Assembly (NCBI GenBank): GCA_043228905.1
Contig: JBHGNT010000014.1
Span: forward strand, 18,910,001-18,974,000
Length of the DNA: 64,000 bases
Direction: 5' to 3'
Origin: Azolla caroliniana
Lineage: Eukaryota; Polypodiophyta
In this document: positions 1 to 12,200 of the stretch, in pieces
How positions within the stretch are numbered: the stretch's first letter is position 1
Layout: each line of letters begins with the position of its first letter
Made by a program: the position numbers and the translations under genes
Notes under the pieces: model-generated
Database searches by the model: none
Told to the model about the DNA's origin: nothing
Seen by the model: the letters and a program-made list of their open reading frames with translations, nothing else

Positions 1-379
1 ATATGAAGCCACAAATGCGGGGATGACAGAAGCATTATGGTTAACTCATGACAGAGAGGTCATGATGGTCTCATGAGACAGTACATGCATGCATGCAATG
101 CATGCCATGACATGGTGTGTGTATAGATAGATAGACCCCCATGGGCCATACATAAATCACTTCATCATTCATCATTCATCATCATCATAATCATCAAACA
201 CCAACAAGATTACATACAACATATCAAACCAAGGTAAACACACTGTACTACAACATTACATTATTACACTTGTATATACATATGCTTAACTTACTACATA
301 CACATACCTATTACCACCACCAATAATATGAAGATATATATATATACATATATATATGTACATATGAGAAGAGACAGTT
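1..379. repeat. Low-complexity intergenic DNA, no gene seen
   Basis: No coding signal on either strand. It holds short simple-sequence runs: overlapping CATG/GCATGCAT words near 85-110, a GATA tract near 123-135 and a TCAT-rich tract near 160-200. Confidence 0.6.
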
Positions 380-416
380 TTGTCCTCACTCACTCACTCT
401 CTCTCTCTCTTTCGCT

Positions 417-468
<52 letters not shown>

Positions 469-600
469 CCCCTCTCACATACATACATACATACATTCCT
501 CTTATCACATCATCACACACACACACACACACCCTTCTCCCTCTTATCATTTGTCTCATGGGCCAATTTTGGTCTTAGAAGACAGTAAAATCTCTCTCTA

Positions 601-650
<50 letters not shown>

Positions 651-746
651 ACACACGTATACCCCCCTCTCTCTCTATCACACACACACACACACACCTC
701 TACCTCTATCACACACACACACACCCCTCTCTCTCTATCACAAACA

Positions 747-787
<41 letters not shown>

Positions 788-904
788 CTCTATCTGTCAC
801 ACACAAACACACACACAGAAACACACATCTATCTGTCACACACACACACACACATCTCTTTCTCTCTCACTCATTCATACACACCCCTCTGTCACACCTC
901 TCTT

Positions 905-942
<38 letters not shown>

Positions 943-996
943 AACACACTCACACCTCTCTCTTTCTCTCTCTATCTTTCACACACAAACTCACAC

Positions 997-1065
<69 letters not shown>
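380..1065. repeat. Compound (CA)n / (CT)n microsatellite array
   Basis: Nearly 700 bp of alternating CA and CT dinucleotide blocks with little interruption. Long open frames across it encode only His-Thr, Leu-Ser or Val-Cys repeats and are artefacts of the dinucleotide repeat. It lies just upstream of the presumed 5' UTR of the arabinogalactan peptide gene. Confidence 0.95.
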
Positions 1066-1070
<5 letters not shown>

Positions 1071-1320
1071 CTGTAATGTACATAGAGTGTGAAAGCTCAA
1101 TCAAATGCTTGCCAGCCTGGCCTCTCCCCCCCTCTCTTTCTCTCTGCTCTTCCCCATTCTTATAACACAAACCTCCCTCCTTTCACTGCTCTTCACTGTT
1201 AAGCACTTCACCTCACTCACCTCCCTTCTTCTTCTTCTTCTTCTCTCAACTTGGAGCTTCTGCTTCCTCTGCTCTGCAGACCCTGCCCCCCCAACCTCTC
1301 TCTCTCTCTCTCTCTCTCAG

Positions 1321-1331
1321 GTATGTGTATG

Positions 1332-1362
<31 letters not shown>

Positions 1363-2613
1363 GTTTAGCTTAGTTAGATGATTTGCTCTCTCTTCTTTAT
1401 GTGTGTGCATTAAAATTAAAACCTTCCATTTCTCCCTGTTTTTGCTCTGTTTCTTCGTCTCTCTGTTTTTTGTTTGTATGTATGTATGCATGTAAGTGTA
1501 TGCTAGTTAGATGGTTTGCTCTCTTTTCTTTATGTGTGTGCAGTAAAAACCTTCCATTTCTCCCTGTTTTTGCTCTGTTTCTTCATCTCTCTGTTGTTTG
1601 TATATGTATGCATGCATGTAAGTGTAGCTTAGTTAGATGATTTTCTCTCTTTTCTTTATGTTTGTGCATTAAAACCTTCATTTTCTGCTCTGTTCATCTT
1701 CATCTCTCTGTTTTGTTCTGTTATCTTCATGCCTCTTTGTTTTTGTCTTCCCTGTTTCACACACACACACACACACACACCCTTTAGTTCTCAGTTCCAC
1801 AAGCTTTTCGTGTTCTCTTCCTGAGAGGCCTTGGTGTGTGATGTGGGTCTTTCTCTTTTTAGACCTTGGCCTCATATTTCATTTTCTTCTCCCATGTCTC
1901 TTACCCTGTCTTGTCTGTAATGTTTTACTGTAAAATGCTCCCCCCCCCGTCCCCCCCAAAAAAAAAGAAAAAGAAAAAGAAAAAAAGTTATGTCCTATTA
2001 AGGCTTAGAAACCTTTAAACCATGCATTCTGCTCGTTAAGAAGGTTCATTATCTTCTGTAACTAATTACGGTTTGGACAGCTTTATGTAAGTAAGTAGAA
2101 GCCTTTGTTTGCTATTTAGCTTGGGTGTTTCACGTGCCAATCCGAAGGAATTAAAGCCTTTCTTTCATAATCAGTTAGGGTTTTTGTTCCATCTCTTCGT
2201 AAGTACGATGTGCTTTTCTTGTAACGTGTTTTTGCTTAACATATAGGAGCTTTACTTCTCAATAAATTGCCATCTATGGAAATTACACATTGTCTGATAC
2301 CCTAAATTAGAGAGAAAAAGAACAGTCTCACTGTGCTTCTTCATGCATTAATATGGTAGGCAGATGCTTCATCAATCAGGAAAAAAAGACATGTTTGAAA
2401 GATGGACAGTAGATGAAAATGAAGACCCTCTCATCTTTGTTTGTTTCATTATGTATGTACTTGAATGTAAGATATGTATCATACATACATTCAATCAGGT
2501 ATGTACATATGCACATACCTATACATACCTGCATAGGTACAACCCATTTGCATATGTATGTATATATGTATTGTACACAAATGTCTATACATGTATATTT
2601 GTACTATCTGCAG
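1321..2613 (+). other. Probable 5' UTR intron of the arabinogalactan peptide gene
   Basis: A CT-rich, UTR-like stretch ends in CTCAG followed by GTATGTGT (donor at 1321). The next good acceptor is ATCTGCAG ending at 2613, 76 bp before the AG-peptide start codon. This fits a leader exon of about 1150-1320 and a 1.29 kb leader intron. The intron contains GTAT microsatellites and two or three copies of a TTTGCTCTCT...CTTTATGTGTGTGCA / TTCCATTTCTCCCTG sequence around 1380-1680. The splice is inferred. Confidence 0.5.
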
Positions 2614-2689
2614 GATCTCATTCTTCTCTCTCGTGGGTGTTTTTTTTCCTCTGACAGACACAATTTTTGTGAGGGCAAAGAAAGAAGAA

Positions 2690-2884
2690 ATGGCCAGTGG
2701 ACAGAAGATGGTGACTCTTCTTGTAGTAGCCTCAGCCCTAGTGCTGTTGCTGTCCATGGTGACAGCTATGGCACAGGCTGTCTCCCCTGCTCCTGCCCCT
2801 GTTTCTGATGCGACATCATCTGCTAAATTTGGCTTGCCTCTACTAAGCCTCTTTTTGCTTGCCTTGGGTGCCTTCCTATACTGA
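2690..2884 (+). CDS. Arabinogalactan peptide (AG-peptide), GPI-anchored cell-surface proteoglycan
   Basis: A 64-codon single-exon reading frame. Residues 1-28 are a signal peptide (basic start, long Leu/Val/Ala core, cleavage expected after AMA). The mature core is only about 15-20 residues and carries the Ser-Pro-Ala-Pro-Ala-Pro module whose prolines are hydroxylated and O-glycosylated in arabinogalactan proteins. The final 20 residues are hydrophobic (GLPLLSLFLLALGAFLY) after small residues (SSA), the pattern of a GPI-anchor signal. Size and order match the plant AG-peptide family (AtAGP16/20-like). The start is chosen because the signal peptide begins there; the frame is open further upstream but that part is UTR-like. 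A polyadenylation signal lies 364 bp downstream. Confidence 0.9.
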   Translation: MASGQKMVTLLVVASALVLLLSMVTAMAQAVSPAPAPVSDATSSAKFGLPLLSLFLLALGAFLY

Positions 2885-3247
2885 AAAATGCTCCACTCTC
2901 TGCATAGAGAGACAAAAAAAACAAAAAAAGACTATTTATTACTATCATACTGTTTTCTACTACTATCATCGATGGCCTCTTATAGGTTCCATCATTTTTA
3001 ACTTCAATTCTTTTGATATGATGAACTTGTTGCAGCACTGAAAAAACAAACTACTCTTTTTATGGAGTTGTTGATCTATTCGATTTGATCTATACACATG
3101 GATATCCATGGAGCCATTGATTGAAGACCTGTATGTTCTGACCCATGGTCTCTTCAGACTTGATTATTATCCCCCCTCTCAGATTTTTATATATATTTTT
3201 TTCTTTTTGGGTTTGGCTGATTGTATTCTGTTGTATTTTCTGTTTAA

Positions 3248-3253
3248 AATAAA
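3248..3253 (+). terminator. AATAAA polyadenylation signal of the AG-peptide gene
   Basis: AATAAA follows a T-rich stretch 364 bp after the stop codon and precedes a GT-rich segment, as expected for a plant 3' end. Confidence 0.5.
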
Positions 3254-3494
3254 GTCCTGAGTTGCATTCATTCTGATTGTCTTTTGTGATAATGAACTTC
3301 TGTTTCTGCTTCTAATTGTGATGTCTTTTTTAATTAATAATGGACCGCTGTTGTAAGACTAGATTGAAGGGATATGGTTTTATTTTTCTGATTGAGTTTT
3401 ATTTTTATGATCTTGTCCTTGTATTCTGAATTGATGGTGTAAAGAACTGTAAGAAGGATTAACACATACACCATTATGATGAAGTCCTTATGCT

Positions 3495-3580
3495 CCACAG
3501 ATTAATGTTATGTGTTGAGTTAGAGACTCAAGAGATGTTCCACAGATTAATGTTATGTGTTGAGTTAGAGACTCAAGAGT
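3495..3580. repeat. Perfect tandem duplication, 45-bp unit
   Basis: The block starting CCACAGATTAATGTTATG at 3495 is repeated in direct tandem from 3540, ending near 3580. It is local and noncoding. Confidence 0.85.
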
Positions 3581-5348
3581 TTAGCCTCATTATGATATGA
3601 ATGTACTACTGAATTTAGTGAGTTCCTTGAGACAAATCATAGAGATGAATATCTATGATATGATATTGAGAACAGGTTTATTTTGCTTACTGTGGACGTG
3701 AAATTTTGTCCTGGTGAATGTGTCAGGAAACTGCACAAGAATGAATGAATGTATACATAATTTCTTGGGATATGCTCTTTCTCATTATTTGTAGGCTTCT
3801 CTATCTTCTTCCGGTTGGGTCATGTCTTGACTCTTTCGACATTGTCTTATTTACATGTTCTTGTTTTATGAGTTTCACTGTATGTTTTATGGCACTGTGG
3901 TAGCCTTTTCTAAATGTAGGGAAGAGGATCATTCATGTCTTGTTTGCTTGTTATCTTGAAATGAGACAACTTGTGATTATTAAGATTTTATTTTCAGCAT
4001 TTTCACTGCTGTCATCTTTGTCCTCAAGCATTACATAGATTTTGCTGTCTTTTAGTGGCCATAGTTGCTGTCTTCTTAGCTGCCATATGGCAAGCCTATC
4101 CAGAATATGCATTAAAAAAAAAGGGGAGTAAAAATCTATTGCATCATATGATAGATACAGTTAAATGATTGGTACTGACATACTTTAAAGTTTATATAAG
4201 TATATATAAATATAAGCATTATAGGCTTTTAAATCTCATACCCATTCCTTTTCTTATTCTTTCATTCGATTACTCTGCTATCCACCATCATATACAATGT
4301 GTACATATATACAGACATAATAAATTCTAAGGTCATTATTCGCGACTTGAAAATGAGTTATGGCTAACATACTCTCTTTTCCTTTTTGACTTCTGTTTTT
4401 ATGAGTTTCTTGTTGCACCTTTGGGGTTGTGACATACATTAGACAGAAGACAACAAAAAATAAAGAAGTTCTGCGAAAAGTTCTTATATTCAAATGGATA
4501 AAACTCTAGATCAAGGGCGTAGCATTTTACCTTGAAAGTAAAGAATGTGAGACTTGAGTAACAAGAATACGTTTTTTTACAATTGTTAGGGAATGTACAA
4601 TGCTAATCACATGCACTCTAATATTTCTATTTAGAAATGAGGATGGTCATGATAATTTGTCTGACTTAGAATAATCTTAATTCGCTTTTATTTAAAGAGT
4701 GGCCATGTCCTTATGGAATCTTAATTCACTCATTTGCTTCTAGGAAGTTACGAGCTTAATCTTATGTGATTAGTAGCTCAAATTTCTCCTAGCCTATATA
4801 GGAAAATTTGAAAAAGGCATATATGCGTACATACTTTATGATTCTTGAAATGTATCAACTAATACATTACATATATCAACAAAGTATATATGTAATGTAT
4901 CACAAACTGTTTGTACATTGACAGTAAAACTATGCATGAAAAAGCAAAAAGAGTTTTTCCAAATACTTTATCCCTTCCAAATCCGCACCCAGTTTGTCTC
5001 TTCCTCTTGGATGACGGATTTGCTGGCATAATTATGTAGCACATCCTATTGGTACTACCTGTAGTGATTTAAAAACTAATCCTTCTATAAACAGCATGAT
5101 AACTTATACCTCATAAATATAGTGTGCACTTCAACACATATGCATTCTGCTGCTTTCTTTATTCCAACTTCCAAGGCATAAATGTATATACAAGTTTTGC
5201 TTTATGAAACTAGGCAAACCAATAACCAATGCTTTAGTATTGATTCTCATTAAACCATATTATCATTAAGAAAATTGATTAAAGACTAAATATCCTTACA
5301 AAGAAAAGTAAAGGTGAAAAAAAAGGAACAGAGCGCTGATTCTCCACC

Positions 5349-5649
5349 TTTGTTAGTTTGAATCAGTAAGTTGTGAATTCCAAATTAGTATTGCTGGAAA
5401 GCTTTTGTTAGTTTGATTCAGTAGTGGTGGATTCCAAATTAATATTGCTGAAAGGCTATTAAAGACCAGATTCTAAAGTGAATAAAAAACAAAAAACTAC
5501 AAAGACTAGTAAAACTTCTATAGTTTTCAGAAAATTCAATCTTTTGAAAGACAATTAAAACATTAAAACCACTCTTTATGAGAACAAAGGAAAGTTTTGA
5601 AAGACAATTAAAACATTAAAACCCACTCTTTATGAGAACAAAGGAAAGT
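5349..5649. repeat. Two adjacent tandem duplications (about 55-bp and 54-bp units)
   Basis: The first pair (about 5350-5404 and 5405-5458) shares TTTGTTAGTTTGA.TCAGTA and CCAAATTA.TATTGCTG. The second pair (about 5541-5594 and 5595-5649) shares TTTTGAAAGACAATTAAAAC and CACTCTTTATGAGAACAAAG and is almost identical. The rest of 3260-6220 shows no gene. Confidence 0.8.
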
Positions 5650-6220
5650 TGTCCATTTGCAAACTTCGAAGACAGAACAAAGGTGCTGAAGCTTGGTCAT
5701 GTTAGAGAATCCCAACATAGAATATAAAAGATGAGATGAAAGCTAAATGATAAAAGTGGCATTCTTTCTTTAAATAGCAGTTTTTTGTTTTGACATCATC
5801 ATAACACATTTGAATTCAAGATATAACTGAGCATGCATACATACTAGGATCTTTGGTCAAAACAACTTTAATTATATTTACGAAGCTCACTTTCACTCCA
5901 TTCCAATATTGATGAGTCATTGTAGGGTATCCAATCGCAACCACAAGTTAAACATTGCATCCTGTAAAATGCTAAAATCTTCTTTATATATTGCATCTTC
6001 CACAAAACAATAAAAAAATTAAAACACCCATGCAAACCAAGCTAGTCCAAAATTGATATATAACGAAGACTCACATCAGAACTAAGAATCGAAGATGTTC
6101 AGATTTATTAAGTAGGTTGTAAAGGCATTTTGAAGTTGGTTATGGGAATATACACTTAACATAGTTGTTAATCTATTTGAGTGTTAATGATCTGCTCTGT
6201 GAGTCAACACATAATTAAAA

Positions 6221-9200
6221 TTATCTTCTTTTTCTACCAGCAGTTTTCAGATATTGTTTTGAAGTAGGTACAGCACCAGACAATGTTAAAATAGTCCCAT
6301 CGCGTATATCGGAAGAGCTAGCTGCTTCCAATGTCTTCTGAGCTTCAATAAAAACCATGAAATCCCTTACCTAGCAACCAGTAAATGTGGGTCATTTATA
6401 ATGGTTACTACAATGGAGTATTTCAGTATGAGATTAAATGAAGAAGAGTAAATAGGTTATGTGTTCAACCCCTGCATCCCACACAATGTAGTAAATGGCA
6501 GGATTTGAACCCAAGTCTATTACTACTATTTGCTCCATATGAAAAAACAGGTAGAGACAAACATCTACTGGAGGCCCAAATCGGCATATGAGACAGATCA
6601 GAAGTACAAATGTTAATGCGCTTTCATTATCCAGAAATCGATAAAATGGCAAACGAGAAAGAACATGATTAGAGAAAGTAAGTTCCAAGTAAGAAAAGAT
6701 GAGCAGCCATATGAAGACGATATTAAATTAAAGTAAGTTCTTCTAAACCTGCTCCTCTAACTCTGCAATTTTATCATCGCGCTCCTTAGTAGCTGATTTT
6801 TCTCTGCGAAAAAGTTATGACATTAAGACAATGTGCTTTGAGTGGGTTTTAGACTATAAAGCTCTTGTGAGCCGACCTACCTTATTTCAGCTTCCTTGAT
6901 TGCTGCCCTCCAAGAATCTTGGTTTGCCTTCATGGATGCATTGACCTGTTTTGAGACAAACTATAAACGAAAGCACTAGCAACTACCTCTTCAGAGTTAC
7001 AGCAATATGGGCAGCTATTATGTTAATTGCACTCAATTGATATCCACTTCCCTTTTTGGTTTGAATACAAAAATAGATACTAACTTCTAAAAGAAATTGT
7101 GTCTCTCGCTCAACTTCCTCTAGCTTTGCCTGCAGTTTTTGTGACTTCAGACTCGCAGCTTTTTCCACAGCTTGAGAAACAGCCAAATCTATTTCTTCCT
7201 TTGTCTTTGCAAGAAGACCTTCATAGTACTAGAAATTAATCACTATCAGCTTGTGTAAACAAAGAAAGGTTAACAGTAACATACATGATAAGTCATACAA
7301 GGTTTACACAAACAACCTGTCTTTGACTCTCCAGCTGATTAGTGAGAAGTTGGTTATATTGGGCAGCTATCTATGTCAAAGATTGACAAAACCAAGGTTG
7401 GAATTAGAAGTTCTGTCAGACAGTGAACCTTTGTTTTTTGGATAAAGACATCATTGACAAATTTTGCATGTATCAGAACACTCACTCCATCTATTTTGCT
7501 ATTCATTAATGCTTCGGCCATTTCCGATTCATGGCTGCAATCACAACCACCACATTCCCCACTTCCTCTGCAGGGTGCATTTAGTTCTACAAGCTTCCCA
7601 TCTGTTTTCGACTGAATCAAACGATGAACATATCCATCACCCACATAATCCCATACACGTTGTGTTTCAACTTCAAGAGAGTAGCAATGCTGACTCTCTT
7701 TCCAATGCATGATTGCATGTCCTTGCTGATATCTGAAAGAAACCATATGCTATTCATAAACACAGTAAGAAACAGATTCAATTGTCCCCTAAAAATGGCG
7801 CTGACTTACCTTCCACATCCTACAAACCCACAGATTACACAGATCCATAAATTCTCAGATGTGGAACAAATTGTACACGTGGACTTCCCTGGCTCTTCTT
7901 GGCAATACCTACAGACCTGCAAAAAAACAGAAAAGCAGGTCAGTGAAAATATTACCTTCAGAGCACTGGAAAAACTAAAAGAGTTCAGGTGTGGGATCTT
8001 ACAGGGCATGTCGAGTCTGTCCACTTGGAAATACAGGAACAATGAAATGTATGATTACATACTGTTGTCAAGATTCCACTTATATGCTGATCCAGTCTTT
8101 CTGCAGGTGAGGACAAGATGAATAACTAAGTTCAAATATCATGACCATACATACATAATAGATATTGGTTTATGTGTAGAAGTGCAGATCATTAGCGTGC
8201 ATACACGTTACAAAATATAAATTAGGGTCTGATGCAGGATTTCAGATACATGCAAGACAAACTCTTTAAAATAAATACAAGTACAATAAACAAAAAAATC
8301 CATAATACTATCAAGATCTAATCTGCATTATCCAGCTTGTTTCAAGCTCATTTTATTGGATTAAAATGATCGTGGAAAGCCTCGCATATTCAAGATCTCG
8401 CCAACATCATCGCTAGGCAATGTACTGCTGTATGTAAGAGCTTTACAGAGATAAAGCAGCTGCTGAATTGTGGGCAGCAATATACTCAGACACTATCCAA
8501 ACCATGAATATTTGGTAAGTGTGCTTTAGAGATGTTCAGATAGAATAAGGGGCTAGACATTAGTTTGGCATTACTTGGAATTACTTCAGACTCAAGAACC
8601 TTAATTTTTATAATTTTTCACCAAAGACTTATTAGTTACTTACAGAGCAAAGGGATCTTTATCTTTTCCCTAAGAGGATACCATGCTAGCATTAAATTTT
8701 ATCTTTGTTCTCACCTTGTGATACTAAGCATCGTTCTATTTCAAGCTGCTGTTAGAAAAGTGTTCATTTTTTAACCTCCCTCAAGCCTCCAAACCCAAAG
8801 AGTGGCAGGCTACCTTTAGCCTTTCAATCCTATCCTTCACGTGACCCATAACTTTACCTCTTCCTCTCAAGTCAGCTAGATCTTTCGAGGACAAAAATCA
8901 CAATCTATCTGACTTCAGAGTCATACATGTACAGATAACAGAATTCTTCAGTCACATTTATTTTTATTTAGTTACATTTATTTCTCAAAGACGGGATAAC
9001 ATTTTAAGAGATAATCTCTTGTTTGGTTCTATAGGCCATATTGGTGTCTTAAAAGATGTTAATATATCTTTCTTTCTGTCTCAGTTCACTCCATGTTTGC
9101 TTAACCCAATCTCAGACCTCATCCTTGTACCCATTGTCCTACTTATGGAAGACCTTGGACTCCAAATAGTTAGCGAATGAAGACATGACTCTCAACACCC

Positions 9201-12200
9201 ATCAAGATGGGTCAGCTCAATAAAGGACGCTAAGAAAATACTGTAAAAGAAAAGGACGGGATTGGGGGAACCCTAGGTGGTGCTGGATGGCACCCTAAAT
9301 GCATGTCCCAATGAATGTCAAAGAAGGAAAAGACAATCTCTTACACCATTTGATAACTCAAGAGATTAACCATAAAAAAAGAACCTTGAAAAAGGAATGC
9401 AGAAGGAGATCGAGAAGCAGAAAGGAGAGTTGCATCCCTTCTAAAGATAGAATTATTAGAAGCTATACAAATTGATATCACAAGTTTCATAAAGAAATCA
9501 ATTTTAGAACTCAACAATGACATGGCTAAGTACCTAAAGGATGGTATCTCCTCAAGTAAGGTCAAACTACTAGCTATTAAAATCAATTATAAGAAGGATA
9601 TGAGGTGGATGAAAAATGCATCTCAACAATTGTACACTTGGGCATACTTAAAAGAAATTAAAGAAAATGCTCCTTGGTTAGGGTCAGTAACAAAGCAAAA
9701 AGGAGCACCAATATATAAGAAGGAAGTGATGAACACCACATAAGAAGCAGAAACCAAAAGGAAACCTTGTGCATTATATGTACAAGTTGTTGGCTGGGCT
9801 GAAAAGGTAAGCCCACAAGAAGATGTCAAGAACCTTGAAACAATGATTGGGGCATTTGTTCGATTCTGTTGCTAGAGAAACACACAACAGAAAATAGGAC
9901 AGTATATTTAAAGAATGCAGCACACCTGAGTGCCGTGATGGTAAGGGTTATACTTTTGGGCTAGGGTAAAAAAGTTCTAAAGAGGCTAAAAATCCCTACA
10001 TTTCATAACTGTGTTCACCCATCACTATCACAATATATCAACAAATCCCTCCCACTGGTGATGCGATGAGCACAGAACTCACACTCATTATAGGCAATGC
10101 AAGCTATGTGGAATACAATCAATCCACAAGTTAGTAACCTCAAAAGTAACTAGAAGCCCTAGAAGTGACCATAGTAGTCTGCTTGCTCAACCAGGATATG
10201 CATGGGCTGCCAAGCATGAAACAAAAAACACCAATGGACACATGAGTCTCATAACAACCAGCTTAATCTGCGTTAGAGAAAGCATGTAACCCTGGTGATT
10301 AAGTTCCCCCTTGGAATAAAGGAAGATGATGAGTACCTTTCAAATAGCAAGATCCAAACATCATAATAATATATCAATGTTTGTTTGATACAATGCTACT
10401 CTTCTATCAGCTTGTTAAACTGAACACCCGAATAATGATTCAAATGACCCAAATCTAGCTTCTCAAAAGGGGCATGTTGGAGGATGGCAGCTCTAGACTT
10501 GCACTCTCTTTCTCTTTATTATCTCTCCTCTAAATTGTCTCTCTTACTAGATTCTTCTCTCTCTAAATCTGCAACTCTTTAAATGCCTTCTCTCTCTTCC
10601 ACTTTTCCAAGATTATTCTCTCTTATTCCTCATTTATTGTACCTGTTTGGTAGTTCAAGAGTCACTTGACTACCAAACAACCATTTGACCTACGTTTTCC
10701 AATTTTGTATAAATAGGCTATACCAGACTCTTTTGTAAGAACTTCAATTTTGATGAAATTACTAACAGGCTCTGCTCTTTGCTGTGTCTCTACTCTTTGC
10801 AACTATTTTACCACTGCTGTCTACCAGCCTTCTCACAGCTTGGCTGTGTCTATTTTTTCTTCCAACTGTTCGGCTGTTGCTAGTAACAGCTTTTCTCACA
10901 CATGCAAATTAGCAATATGCTTCTCATTAGGAACAGTGAGTAGCATGTGATCAAGATATACAACAATGATCAGAAGTACCCATCAGCACACTTGACATAT
11001 GAATTTCTCTCAGTTGGACTGTTCTCAAATCCATGTTCTAGTAAGTAGGCATGTTGCTTTTCATACCAAGCATGTTGTGCTTGCTTCAATCCATACAATC
11101 CCTTACGCAAGCATCATACTTTGTTTTCAGGCCTTTCCTGCACAAATCCAAAGGGTTGAGATACATACACTCCTTCATATAGATCATTACGTAGAAATGC
11201 AGTTTTAATGTCCAACTGATCTACATTTCGACTATGAAGAGCTGCAGCAAGTGCACAAATGCTACGAATGGTTGTCAGATGGGAGGAAAGGTCTCATAAA
11301 AAAATGCCCTTCTTTTGAGCATAGCCTTATGTCCATCAATATTTTTATCAAGCTTAGGCAACAAGCATCTAGTGCAAATGGCCTTTCCACCACTGAAGTT
11401 GGGAAATGACATCTATTTATGACCCATTTAATGCAAATGGGCTGTTTGCTTCAAAGCAAATGACCAAGTAGCATTTTTCAAAATAGCATCATATTCTGAT
11501 TGCATAGCAGACATCCAATTTTCTGAACTCTCTGCTTGATAAAAAAACACTCATTGTCATCACAAATACTAGACACAACCAAAGCAATCCAAGTGCTCTA
11601 GAGGATTTTGTAGGACAACTATTGGACTATTAATCAACTTCAAGAAGTGTGGTTTTCTTTTAACCGCTAACCAAAGGCATAATATTAATAATCGTATATC
11701 CACACATGTAAGGATGCAGCTTGGCAAGATCCAGAACACACTCATGCTAGGCTACAACTATCTAAATGTGTGCCAATCTTCAATATAAAGATCAATTAAA
11801 AGATTTGGGGTAAAGGACACAATGTTGAAATGGTAGCAAAAGAGGCTCCATGTTCCGGAAGAAAAATTACCTCTCAAACCACAACTACTTTGATCATGAT
11901 TCATTCTTGTGGTTCTCCTTGTCTCCCATTTATTACACAGTAGCAAGATAGCTTATTCCCAATAATCGCCATCTTAGATGTGGTTAACATGTTTAATCCA
12001 TGTGGTACCTTCAATATCATTGTAGAATTACCAAAGAATTCTTGCAAATATCTTGATATACAGGGTTATTTATATTTTTGGGAGGAATTTTTTTTTTGAT
12101 CTTTGGTATATGGACGAGATAGCTAGATATGAAATCTTGCATTAAAACGTGAAATGCAGCATTTAACTTTGTGAGTTATTTGGACAGCTGTAGGTAATAA

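Noticed and set aside
328-1165. Long open frames rich in His-Thr and Leu-Ser
   Set aside because: They are translations of (CA)n/(CT)n microsatellites, open in several frames at once, without codon bias or domain.
7464-8121. Plus-strand frames of 82 and 165 codons over the BRIZ exons
   Set aside because: Antisense shadows of the zinc-finger exons; no family resemblance and they cross intron borders.
9400-9830. 73-codon plus-strand frame (MAKYLKDGISSSKVK)
   Set aside because: It looks somewhat protein-like, perhaps old element gag, but I could not assign it to a family and it is bounded by stops in a repeat-rich intron.
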